Assembly (NCBI RefSeq): GCF_016808095.1
Contig: NC_068976.1
Location: forward strand, 16,207,663 to 16,271,662
Length of the DNA stretch: 64,000 nucleotides
Source of the DNA: Vigna angularis
Taxonomy: Eukaryota; Streptophyta; Magnoliopsida; Fabales; Fabaceae
Reading direction: 5' to 3'
The notes beneath the pieces were generated by a model. The model had not been told where the DNA came from and ran no database searches. It saw only the letters and a program-made list of their open reading frames with translations. This document shows positions 16,391 through 34,237 of the stretch, piece by piece (the stretch's first letter is position 1; every line of letters begins with the position of its first letter). A program made the position numbers and the translations under genes.

Positions 16391-16727
16391 TAAGAGATGG
16401 ACTCTAAGCCTAACTCAACCTCACAAAATCAATTGTACTTATCTTTAGTCGATACGAAACTTCCAACAAACCTCCCTCGAGTCGAGATATATACAACTCG
16501 AACGTGAAACTAAACATTTAATGGATGGTCCGATAACAGTCCAATAACAAACGAAACAATATGTCGAACAAACAACAAATATTGTTAGAATAAGCTCTAA
16601 CCATAACTCTTATACCATATTAAGAGGTGAATTTTAAATCTAACTCAACCTCACAAAATCGATTTTTAAAATGAGGTTTGTACCCAATTATATATTCTAA
16701 ATTGGTCTTAATGTAAAATTTCCAACA
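16391..16727 (-). mobile_element. TRIM-like mini-LTR retroelement, minus strand, partly deleted
   Basis: Read on the minus strand, 16727-16618 matches the ~120-bp LTR of the array at 62878-63806: it starts TGTTGGAA, contains CGATTTTGTGAGGTTGAGTT and ends ..CTCTTAA. A decayed initiator-Met PBS (TGGTATAAGAG) follows at about 16617-16607, then an internal segment. A second LTR at 16470-16391 is shortened to about 80 bp. ATTAT occurs at 16386-16390 and 16728-16732, a possible 5-bp target-site duplication, although the left copy lies in an ATT-rich run. No coding capacity. Confidence 0.75.
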
Positions 16728-16732
16728 ATTAT

Positions 16733-17655
16733 CTTTAATTTTTTTTCTTCAATTTAATTTTCATTTTATTTAAAAGAAGTTAATGACCATATATTAAGTA
16801 ACACGTGATAACCTTCAAACCGTATCAACAGTAATTTAATTTAACAAAAGACATTATATATATATATATATATATATTTTAAATAAGACTAAACTAAATT
16901 AAAGACAAAGGATTAGAAAATCACTTTGAATAATATTAGAGAGAAAAAATATATATTAAACCAACAATTTGGAAGTAAAATGATTGATTTATTTTCTCTC
17001 TCATATGATATCAGGTCAACAACAATGATGGCGAATTTGGGTACAACCCATCAACCTCTTGGTGAGCAACCAGCAGAAAAGAAGATATTATTTTAGTCAC
17101 AGTTGAACAAGTGTGGATAAAGGTATCATATTAAGTCCTTGTCAGCATGGTTTTGTAAGCATTTGTGACAGTTGAGTTGTTTATGTTTGGTGGTGTGGTT
17201 ATCATCATACTTCCAAAATCATTTTCTCAAAGCTTGTGGGTCATACACACTATATATGGCTTTTCCTTTTTTTATACATTTCTTATTAGCTTCCTTATCA
17301 CCCCAATTAGGTTTAGAAAGGGAATTGCACACTTGTTTCATCATGTTTTATCTTAAAAAAATGTTTTGAATTGATGCATGTATAGTTTTTTTATGGTAAT
17401 TGAATGAGATTGTGTTTACAAAATCAAGAAAGCAAACTTTGGTGATATAGATGGTTAGATAATATCATATTAATATTAATCATATAGTATTTTTGTTTGT
17501 TGAAATGGTATTGAATTTGAGTTTTTTTAAAAAAAGATTATGATATCTTAACATACATTTTATGAAAATATTTTGATAAAATACATATGGTAATTTTTCT
17601 ATTGGATTTAGAGGAATTCAACATATACAATAACAAATAAATAATGAATTAATGA
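16733..17655. other. Intergenic, no gene seen
   Basis: AT-rich with a short (AT)n run at about 16856-16877. Two overlapping 60-65-codon open frames at about 17165-17369 use different frames of the same DNA and have no recognisable domain, so I do not call a gene. Confidence 0.55.

Positions 17656-17659
<4 letters not shown>

Positions 17660-17711
<52 letters not shown>
17660..17711. repeat. (AT)n microsatellite
   Basis: AT dinucleotide tract of about 52 bp. Confidence 0.95.
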
Positions 17712-17714
<3 letters not shown>

Positions 17715-20022
17715 AAATATAAGGTTTAGAGTTTAAATTTTGTTATGCAATTTTTTTTTACACTTTCTATCCATATCTCTAAAATTAAGCTTTCTTTACC
17801 TAAAATTAAATTAGAGTTCAATAAAAGACTCTTAGGAAGCTAAATCACTCAATAGAAGATAAATTGCTCTAAAACCCAAAAAACATACCGATCTACCACA
17901 AAAATAACAAAACACAAATTAAAGAATACATAATACTAAAAAAATTGTAAATTATTTATATTCAAAGAACAAGCAAACCACAACGCATTAATAAAGTATC
18001 CTAAGTCTATTAAATTATTTATATAATCATATAGGTCCATCAGTGATTATTGGATAAAATATTAACAAAATCATCACTTTTTATTTGTGATTTTAAACTT
18101 TTTGCAAGATCAACGAAGAAGAACCCAGTCAAAACATAAGCATATAGATCCATGGGTTAGTTTCTTAAAGTTGATGCAATTTCTTGCACTTCTTTTTCTT
18201 TTCCTCTCCATAAAACCAAAAATTATTAAATTACTTCTCATTAAAATCATAATAAAAAGGTAAATCCGAAATATGTATTTCAGAATGTATTAAAATAACA
18301 TATTCTGAAATATACATTTCATAATATACTTTTAAATTTAAAAATATCTGTCAGATAATATAATCTAGATATCTATAAAAAAAATAAAAATATGTTTTGG
18401 GTTACACAATTCAAAATATATTTTAAGAAAATAAATATGAATTCCGAAATGCATTGAAAAAACATTTGGATTTAATTCTTCTTCGTTGGCCACAGAGAAA
18501 GAATCAGAGAGTAAAATTGTCATTTCATCTAACTTAGTGCAGGAAGAAAAAAGAATGGCGCTGAAGAAAAAAGAATGGTGCATGAAGAAGCATCCTATAG
18601 TTGTTGGTAGTGAGAAATTTAGGCCCAAAGACAGAAAACTGGTCCAGATTACACTTATAGGTATTTAGGCCCACATTGGATACAAGCATAAATTTCTGAG
18701 AAGTGTGAAACATTGAAATGTCTAGCCCAGTTTAAAAATTAATAGCAATAATATATTTAAATATATTTCCAGTCTCTTTAAATTAGTTGATTCTAATATT
18801 TCATTTTGGTATTTTTCACCTTATAACATTTAAAATCATTATTTATAATTCTTACAAAAATAAATGAATCTTGCTTTTAGTTCATATAAAATGTTTTCTT
18901 TAATTTTTTTATCCTTTTTAAAATTGTAAATAATTATTTTCAGTTCCTCGTACAAATGAAAGTTCAATTTTTTTTAAAATATAAATAAATTTCTTAATAA
19001 TAATAATAAATAACGTGGATGTACTCTCTTTTAAATATAATGACATAATCACATTTACTAATAAAAATAACACATTAATTTAATTTTTAAAAAATAGAGT
19101 CAACATACTAAATTAACCTTATTATTAATAGCTTTTAAAATTATCTTTTCATTATTACAAAATACACTTTTTTATAATATTTAATTGGATAAAGAAGAAA
19201 AAAAAATTATATAAAAATTATAAAACACCTTATAATAAAGACTAATAATTTTTGTAAATGTATCTTGTAATAAGAATTATTGGTCAAGTTGTTTAAAAAA
19301 TAATTAGGCTGTTATTTACATTCATTTTGTTCAAGTGTTAATTTTAAAAATATTTGATAATTTTGTAAGCAATATACATTTGACAATTTTCACCATTTAC
19401 AACACATTAATAAGATGAAATTTTATAACATTTTCATGAACACATTGTTTTAACTTTACTATGTTTTGTAACTTTATACTTAATAACCAACTTTATATTT
19501 TATAATTAAATAAATATTCATAAAAATCAAAAAGTATTTTTATTATATAATTATAGTCAAAACTTTCAAAATAAAAATTAAAATAATTTTTCATTATTTT
19601 GAGACATATTTTATTTTTATTTTGATGAAAATTCACAAATGTACTAATTATAAAATTATAAAACGCATACAAATTATTATAAAATTATAAAACGTATATA
19701 AATTATTATAAAAATATCTTCATGATTATTAATATACATAACTTTGATATATTTATATTTTTATTAAAATTATTATAAAAAAAATTGCACAATTGAAACA
19801 TGTTTTCCACTGTTGTAAAGAAATGAAATAAGGCAAAATACTCAAAATGAAACTGATCCATTTCTTTTTCCCTTACACAAAACAAAAGACCGAAAATCTA
19901 CAAGCCACTGATCCTTTTTAATTTTTCATTTCATCACGGTTAAAATGGATCTTTTTGTTATCTACTGCAGTGATGCCAAAGAGTAACATTACTGAAATAA
20001 AAGATTATCTGCACATAATTAC
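17712..20022. other. Intergenic and 3' flank of the MCU gene
   Basis: AT-rich. A short, less AT-rich island at about 18470-18670 has a 60-codon open frame with no known domain. A small tandem repeat of a TTATTATAAAATTATAAAACG-like unit lies at about 19670-19720. The last ~150 bp probably contains the 3' UTR of the minus-strand MCU gene. Confidence 0.55.
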
Positions 20023-22566
20023 TCAACCACGCAAAGCTTTTAGGTCACTTAGATGAGTCTCTGGTGGATAGTGGGAGAGTGAAGAATGTTCAGATTTGAC
20101 ACCGCCTTCAAAACTGGGATAGCACACCTTACACAGCTCCTTATACCTATTCATGTCAAAGTTTTCTTTCTTCATCAGACGTTGCTGCTTCACCCTGAAT
20201 CGGTGAAAGAAGAAGCCCTGAAAGCTGGGTTCTGTGGAGGTCTTCATGAAGAAAAGATAAGCAAGAGCAAACCCAAAAGAGGTAACGAAGAAGCATATAG
20301 GTTCCATCACATCCCAGTCTAGCTCCCAAAATGTCAGCCTCATGAACCCAAGGGTTTGAACTGTCAAAAAGCCCAGCCCACAATAAAGCTCAGTTCGGAC
20401 TTGGGCCTTGGCCTTGTCATCAATCACGGCCTTTTGCTTCTCCATCTCCTCAAGCTCTTTCCTTCTGGGATCTGTTGGGTTGGCTATTGATTGTTTGATT
20501 AAGCTCTCTATTGATTTTGCCACCTAAATAAAGAATAAAAAAGACATTATAAAATTACTCAATGCATAATGCGATATAATAGCCACTAATTGACCAGGTT
20601 TTTGTCCCATAGGACAAGCCAAATCTTACACTAATTCCAACTTATGAAAAAGACAGAGTCAATCAAATCCCACACTTTCTGTGATGAAATAAACTAATAA
20701 AAGTTGCAGTTACAATATAATTATCATCATAATCAATGAACAGTACCAGCAACTAAAAACCAAGTTGTCATTGTAAAAACTTTTTGCCTTTTTTTTTTTT
20801 TTTCCTTTTTTTACTGTAGAAATGAACATGAATACAGAGAGCGGTTTGTTTTTAAGGCACCGCTAGTATAGACAAAGAAAACCTCAGATAATCGCGACCT
20901 TTCATTAAAATTTGGAGTTTCTCCCAGAGTTGAAGACAAGAGGTAAGCACAGCATGGTGCCACGCTTTGAAGATTAGGAAAGGTACTCAGACATAAAATG
21001 CCATAATGGCCAAAATATTGTACAGAGTGAATGAAATAATGAATAATAATAGTAAGAGAAAAAACAAGGCTTCCGTCACGCAAATTAAAATCCATGCAAA
21101 AGTGGTCACTGATCAGAGCACCTCCATCCATGGGGAACCAGTATCTTAGACACCTCACATACCTATCCAAAAAATCTAGTTGAAACTCTCCTCAGGGTTA
21201 ATGTTTGTGGGGATGGGACAAAGTAAATACCCGTTACCCCATATTAGGATAAGGATCTCCTCATTACAATCCACATTGCAGAAAATAACCGTGCCCACTG
21301 CAGTTTCAATTCAATCCCTTTTACTGACACATTACCATTGTCTTTTATCACATTTTTTTATTAAAAGTAAATTTAATGCCTAATGGACCACACTATTCTG
21401 CATTCAAACCATATTTTTATGTATAAGATGAGAATTTGTGCCTCTATTCATTGTCAAAATGTCAAAATCCATGCGGTTTAAGTTCAATAGGATTTTAATT
21501 CCACGTGACCGTTTCAAAAAACGTTTTTATCATTTTCTTATAATTTGTTGTAATATTTTGTTTGAACTTTCATGAATTTCACTCTGATTTTCTTGCGGTG
21601 AGAAAATTTACAAAATACATTGGTATGAAATAAATGTCAATAGATTAGTATCTGATACTACTTTTTTTTTTATCAAAATTTTAACTATGATAATTTCGAA
21701 AAAAAAAAAAAAACAGAACTATAAAAACCCAATTGAAATCAATATCAATTTTTCTTAAACAGGACTATGATTTTTACAGAAGCTATTGTGATTGAATTTA
21801 TAATCAGAAGATTAATCCCTAAAAAACACCAGAAAAGTATTAACTAAATAAAGATATGAAGAGCCACAACAGTGACAAATAAGAAAAAAATTCTTCATGA
21901 ACAAAGCAGTCTCCCATCAACAAAATAGATTATAAAAACAAAATATAATTTCTTCAAAAGTAAATATAAAAAAATTGAGTTAAGGGAAACTGAAATGTCA
22001 GAATGATCAGAATCCGAGGTGAGTACCTGTTCAGGGCGGAGAAAGACGGCGTTTCCCAAAACGATGACGTTTCCGGAGTCATCCAAGATCTTTGCGAACT
22101 CTGCACCTTGTTCATGATTCTCACAAGCCTCAACGCAGATCCGCAAGAACTCAGAGTACTGAACCGAACTTTGAGTAACATTCCTCAGTTTTGCCTTCAC
22201 CTTCTCCATTTGTGCCGCTCTCAGAATCTTCTTTGCATCCTCCACGGACATTCCGCTTTCGCACACCGCATGGCTGGCGATTGGAGCTGCCACAGGAGCG
22301 ATACCAGCACTGTTGTTGATGCCTTTGAGTGCTTCTCGAAGTTTCTCTCCTACAGGAAAAGAGAAAAACTCCGGCAGACGCCCCGGAGTGGAGTGGTATA
22401 CTGCTCGCCGTAGGAGCGAAACCCGCCGGAGAAAACCTTTGTCATCAGAACTCTCATGCGGCACGATAGGAGGTGATGTGACCGCTTTGGAAACGATGGC
22501 GCGTTGAAACGACATCGTCATCTTGAAACGATGGAGACGTTTGGCAAAGAGCTTCTGAAACGCCAT
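20023..22566 (-). CDS. MCU: Mitochondrial calcium uniporter protein (MCU), 2 exons
   Basis: Exons 22566-22027 and 20523-20023 encode 346 aa. The single ~1.5-kb intron is GT-AG in phase 0. Length and exon layout fit plant MCU proteins (about 340 aa). The protein is the pore-forming subunit for Ca2+ uptake across the inner mitochondrial membrane. The basic, Ser-rich N-terminus ([18 protein letters not shown]) fits a mitochondrial presequence. A coiled coil lies at about 200-224 ([20 protein letters not shown]). The first membrane segment (about 226-246) leads into the selectivity filter WDVMEP at 250-255, with the D251 and E254 carboxylate rings. The second membrane segment is [18 protein letters not shown] (about 256-273). 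Most of the N-terminal regulatory domain is in exon 1. Plants have several MCU paralogues and I cannot say which one this is. No defect is visible. Confidence 0.93.
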
Positions 22567-22729
22567 GGATGAGTTTCTTCTTCTCAGTGTTTTTTATAAT
22601 TTTATTATATTTAAATTTGTTTCTCTCTCTTCGTTGAGAGAAAAACGAGAGAGAAAGTGTGTCCAATAAATCAAAGTTCAGAACAGAAGGTTGTAAGACT
22701 CGTGATAGTGGAGATTTGTGTGGAAAGAG

Positions 22730-22739
22730 TATATATATA
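22730..22739 (-). promoter_or_regulatory. Candidate TATA box of the MCU gene
   Basis: CCTATATATATAC read on the minus strand lies about 165 bp upstream of the MCU start codon. A GA/CT-rich leader lies between them at about 22620-22660. The position is plausible for a plant core promoter; the transcription start is inferred. Confidence 0.5.
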
Positions 22740-22744
22740 GGAGG

Positions 22745-24760
22745 TCCAAAGTTCAAGGAAGAAGAATTTATCTTCTTTATCTTTAAATTAATCTAATTAA
22801 TGGTATCATTTCCCACCTAATTAAAAGATAATATCAATTTGATCTATCTGGCCAAAATCAGTTAAAGTAATTACTAAATTATTCATTATTATTCATTATT
22901 GTTATTATTACCATATGAAATATTCACAATTTAATTTTATTATCTATAATTCTTAATTAAAACATAAATACACGTGTCAAACTTAATCGACCACGCGTGT
23001 ACAGAAATGAAATTAGATAATGAAGATTTAAATATATTGAAAAAGTAGTAGATATACATAGAAGAAGTAGAAAAAGATTCCGTTTATGGTGTTAATTATT
23101 TTTCTAAAGGATAAATAATAGTTTTTTATAACTAAAAATATTAATAATATGAAAAAATGGATCCTTTTTACTATTTTTCAATAAAAAAGTCATACATTTT
23201 TTTTTGTTCTAATTTGAAATAATGTATTCTTTTTTATCTCGTTAGGACAAAAATAAAGGAATATCTTTTCCAATTAACCATGATCAGAATAATATCATTG
23301 TTTACATTATCTTTTAATTATCAATAACATATATGATTTGCATGCAAGAAGTTATTGGAGGATAAAATGAAATAATATATACAAAATCATAAGCATATTT
23401 TTTTAGTCACTATATATTTATTAACTACTCTAGTATGTAATTTGTTTTCTCATATACCTTAATACTTAATGCTAATGGTTCAATAGAAACTGAATCCAAA
23501 TCCTATAAAAATTAATAAAATGTATACCAAATACTATGAGTAAATAAAAATATGATTACAAAAAATTTCTCATATTAATATAACTACTAAAATTTCTCAG
23601 GAAATATTAAGTTAGCTTTTATAAAACCTAAACAATTATTTTTTACAGATTTTCAAAAGAAAATCCGCAATAATATTACATAAAATTTAAAAAAACCATA
23701 ATATATACATATTTTAGATTAATTATTGAAAATATATACATTTTCATGCATTTATATTCACATTTTTATTATATTAAAATAATATAATTTTAAAAAATAT
23801 ATATTATTTTTTAATTTTGTATGTAATTAATTAAAAAAGTAGAAAGATAATATAATTTAAATATATATAATTTTGTAAAAACAATATTAGACATAATGTG
23901 AACAAGTTGTTTTATAATATATATATATATATTTAAATTAATTAGGGCAAACGGTGTACTATTATGAAGATATGTATGTACATTTTTATTATATTAGAAA
24001 TAGTATAAATATAGATATTTGCATATATTAATGTTTGTTAACTTTTTATTTTCTTATTATAAAAAAAAAGTAAAATAAAACAGTTGATATTATCATTACC
24101 ATTATGATTATTAAAATAAATAATAATAATAATATTTTTTATTATTATTATTTAGGTAATTTTTTTCAGTTTGAATTGCTAATTGAGTTTAAAGGATCAG
24201 TTATCTATAACATAAAAGGGTGAAAATTTGGATACATAGAAAGATTAGTGGAAGGGAAGAGTTCTTTTATTAATATTATAGCAAATATAATTTTAAAAAT
24301 ATATATTATATTATTTTATTGCTTTTATGAATAATTAATTAAAAATATAATAAAACATTTCTAAAGTATACAATGTTGTAAGAATAATATTAAATATATC
24401 ATATAAAAATTATTTTGAAAAATTATTAATAATTTTAAGATAAAAAATACTTAACTACTTATTTTAATAAATAAATAAATCATTTTTATTTATGAAATAG
24501 TAAAATTAACTATTTAAAAAATAATATTAAAAAAATAACATATGCCTCTTCATATATATATATATATATATAAGATTTATAAAATGATATTTTAAATGTA
24601 ATAATTGTTTAAAAATAATAAGATTCAATTATTATAGTATTAAAATGTTTTAACATAAATAGTTTTGTTACGATAAATAGTTTTGTTACGAATGAGTTAT
24701 TATTTTAAAACACATAATCTCTAAAAATCAATTTTATAGAGTTTTCTGACTTATTTGTAT
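22745..24760. other. Intergenic, no gene seen
   Basis: Very AT-rich, stop codons in all frames. Short (AT)n runs lie at about 23915-23932 and 24555-24572. No repeat family recognised. Confidence 0.6.
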
Positions 24761-24769
24761 GGGTTCTTT

Positions 24770-26510
24770 TTTTTTCTTGTTTGATTGAAAACCAAAATCC
24801 TAAGAGTTTAATTTGGACCAATCAGTTTTTTCGTTCGTGTAAGTTGAGTTTCAACCTTGTTTTTCTGTTTTTTTTTCTGTTGCATGTGAGCATTCTTCCA
24901 CTTGTATGTGTCTTTTTAGTCTTTCATATGAGTCTCTACTGATCAATGGTTTTAACAGTATGTCCTGATTGTTTTTGTGTTGTTCGTAGGTATAGATAGG
25001 ATATCCTTTGAGTTTAAAAAGGTTTGAGATTCCTTAGAGCAATTGCATGACTTTCAAGTAGGGGATTTGAGATTCCTTTGAGCTTAAAAGATTTTAATGG
25101 TGTGTCCTGGTTGTTTTTGTGTTGTTCATATATGTAGATAGGACATCCTTTGAGCTTAAAGGGAGTTGAGGTTCCTTAGAGCAATTGCATATGTATTTCA
25201 AGTAAAGGAAACTAATTACAAACTTTTTATGTCATTGATACCTTGTAATTTTTTACTGTATGCTTGTACAATGTTTTGCTTGTATGATTGAGTTGTGTCA
25301 TTGAGTATGATGTGTGGACTTGAAATTAGGGTTTTATTTTGGCTTACTTGAATTGTATGATGAGATTGAGAATGTTACATGATTGGTATTGCAAATGATA
25401 TTATTTGAGTTAGCAAACGTTGAATAATTTGAAATTTGATATGTTTTGACATTTGCAGTAGTTGTTCAACTGTTTGGTAGGGCTGGAATGACATAAATCT
25501 TCAAAACTATGTTCTGCAAAATTACACAGACTTGTTGAGCGAAAATGTGCTCGTTGAGCAAAGCCAAAGTCAAAAAGCTATTGACTTGGTTGTTGCTGAG
25601 CGAGAATATATTCATTGGATAAAATTAAAGTCATAAAGCTACTAATTTGGAAGTTGTTGAGTGAGAATATACTTGTGGGTGAAGCCAAAATCAGAGAGTT
25701 CACTGACTTGACAATAGCATGGGCGAGACAAGTCTTGTTAAGTGACTTTTGGGAGAATTTAAGTCTGTGAGTTTTAGTGATAATTTTCTCTAGACGAACT
25801 ATTTGGTCATTGGGCGAATGAGCCTCCACGCACTACTTGTTGAGAGAGTAGATGTTTTCGCTGAGGGAAATTAACATAGTCTAATACTATTTTATATTTA
25901 CTCTTATGGTATGTTTAATGTAGGATTTTGAGATGTTAAAATGATACTTGATTTAAAATGTTTATTTGATAATGATTGATACTCTAATAGTTGTGGTTTA
26001 ATTAGTAGTGTGAATTGATGTAAAGAGTTAGTACTTAAGGTTTATCCTAGTACTCTAATACCCTTTTAAGACTAAAGTATAGTAGAATGACTTATTTGGT
26101 GAGAGGGACAGAAAGTTCTATCATTAAGAATGACTTTAGGGTTCATATGACAGCTAAAGGGACTAACCTTGTATGTGGTAGTTTGGGTGAACGAGTTGTT
26201 CCACTACTACAAGTGCAAAAACTACCAAAAATCAAACATCAATTTTTAGATCCAGATAATTGAGTTTAGTATGAATGTTTATATGTGATATGATTGTTTT
26301 TATGAAAAGGTAATGTATGATAATATTTCTACGTTTGTTTTATGAATATTAATTTATCCTGTTTTTCCTTTTAATGTTTCTTATGTGTTTGTTTGTTTTT
26401 GCGATGATCACCTTATTGGTGTTTGAGAAGACGAGGAATATATGTTGAATATCTCTGGTGGAAAACGATGATGTTGTAGAGTATCTTGTTGTTTAGTATT
26501 TTTTTTCTTA
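24770..26510. repeat. Probable decayed LTR (gypsy-like) sequence
   Basis: This stretch is distinctly less AT-rich than its flanks. It has several GTTGAGCGA / GCTGAGCGAGAAT motifs at about 25535-25860. A segment at about 26400-26425 (GCGATGATCACC, then a GAAGA-rich tract) resembles GCGATGATCATCCGG near the end of the intact LTR at 36149. It also contains a ~100-bp internal direct repeat (separate entry). No coding domain is present. I read it as a solo or truncated old LTR of a relative of the 34-43 kb element; boundaries are approximate. Confidence 0.45.
24961..25204. repeat. Two ~100-bp direct repeats, period 142 bp
   Basis: Copies are at 24961-25060 and 25103-25204. Both run from TGTCCTG(A/G)TTGTTTTTGTG through ATCCTTTGAG and TTCCTTAGAGCAATTGCAT to TTTCAAGTA, with scattered substitutions. 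They lie within the probable decayed LTR. Confidence 0.8.
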
Positions 26511-28121
26511 GTTGCTTTATATACATTTTATTATCACAATTATTTTGTTTTATAATTATTAATACCATATATTCATAAATACAATCTACTTTATTTATCC
26601 ATCTTATAATATTTTATTTTATTATTTGTAAACTGTTAAAATTAAATTTTATAATACAACCATTTTACTATTTTCTTTATATAGTGTAACCGGTACTTTA
26701 ATAAAAAAAATGTTATATATTAACTTGTACTCACTCTTCTTAAAATACTCGTTAATAAAAATCATCTTAAAATAATCTCACATAATATGTTTGTTTAGAG
26801 ATGTTGAAACATAATATTTTTGAACAAATTTTACAATTCAAATAAAATAAAGGATGTGGCGTTATCTATACAAGCACCCTTATTCATTTAAACACAAGTA
26901 AATTTGCTTAATGAAAAAAAACAAACAAACTCTTAACTAATATAAATATAGCTTTTTTATGTAAAGAAAATTGATACTTTTTTTAAGTTGTATTGACAAG
27001 TGTCATTAATATTTTGTAAAAACTTAATTAATTACTTAAGAGTTGAAAGCAGATTAACTAAGGTCATGTATGAATATTTTATTATTTAAAAACAAAAACT
27101 TATAAATAGAAAAATATATTAAAGTTTCGTTTTATAGTAACCATCATATTTTAAATTACTTTTTAGATTTATGAAAGATTTGTTCAATTTTATACATTAT
27201 AATTTACTTTAACGAATTCTAATAAGAATTTATTTTAGAATAAGTTATTATTTATCTTGAGTTTATATTAGGAAGTTTTGCATGTACCGTGATGAGAGAT
27301 CTTACATGTGGTATAAGACAAATATAATTTAGGATCATAAAGATGTATTCAAATTATTAATTAAATCAGAGTATTCTATAGATAAGTTTAGTTTCCCTGC
27401 ATTTTAAAATCAGATGGAAGCTTTCATTTTATAGTAAATAATAGCTTCATTAAAGAAAAATTATTTATAATTTTTATAGTACCTTATTTTAGATTACATG
27501 AACGTGAAAACAATATACTTACGATATATTTCGTCATCTATTAAAGCTTAAAACTATGATATTTTAATTTAGAAACTTGAATCCAATATTTTTTTTATAT
27601 CTTTGAGGAAAAGTAGATCTTAGAAGTCTTATCCAAATCTTATAATGATAATCACATTAAATTATCATTAGATTTTCTTTTCTCTATTATTATACAGTAT
27701 TTAACACTACCGCATAGACAAGAACATAAAAAAAAATAATATATAAAATAAAAACTGTTTTTCTTTAACAAACATAACTCTTTCTTTTCTTAAACCTTTA
27801 GAATTAAAAAGGAAATTATCTTTATATCATAGTCATAAGTGTGCATCGTCATTACTTTTATCAATACATTTTTTATTCTTATACTTCTAGTTAGATACAC
27901 AAACTCTACAATCTAAGCTTGGTAAGACACGACAAACTCACAACCATCAGGTCATCCTAAGAATGAACTAAGCTTTGATACTATTAATTTAACATCTCAT
28001 TCTAATAGTATACAACTACTAAAAAAGACATCATACATAAAAGAATGAAGAAAGAAATAACTTAAAGAAAATATGTAACATAAAACTATAACAATTATCT
28101 TTAACATAATTATAACATTAA

Positions 28122-28125
<4 letters not shown>
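26511..28125. other. Intergenic, no gene seen
   Basis: AT-rich, no supported open frame and no recognised repeat. Confidence 0.6.

Positions 28126-28128
<3 letters not shown>

Positions 28129-28182
<54 letters not shown>
28129..28182. repeat. (AT)n microsatellite
   Basis: AT dinucleotide tract of about 54 bp. Confidence 0.95.
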
Positions 28183-34232
<6,050 letters not shown>

Positions 34233-34237
34233 TGAAC

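Noticed and set aside
17165..17369. Two overlapping small open frames rich in hydrophobic residues
   Set aside because: They are different frames of the same low-complexity DNA, with no gene structure or recognisable domain.
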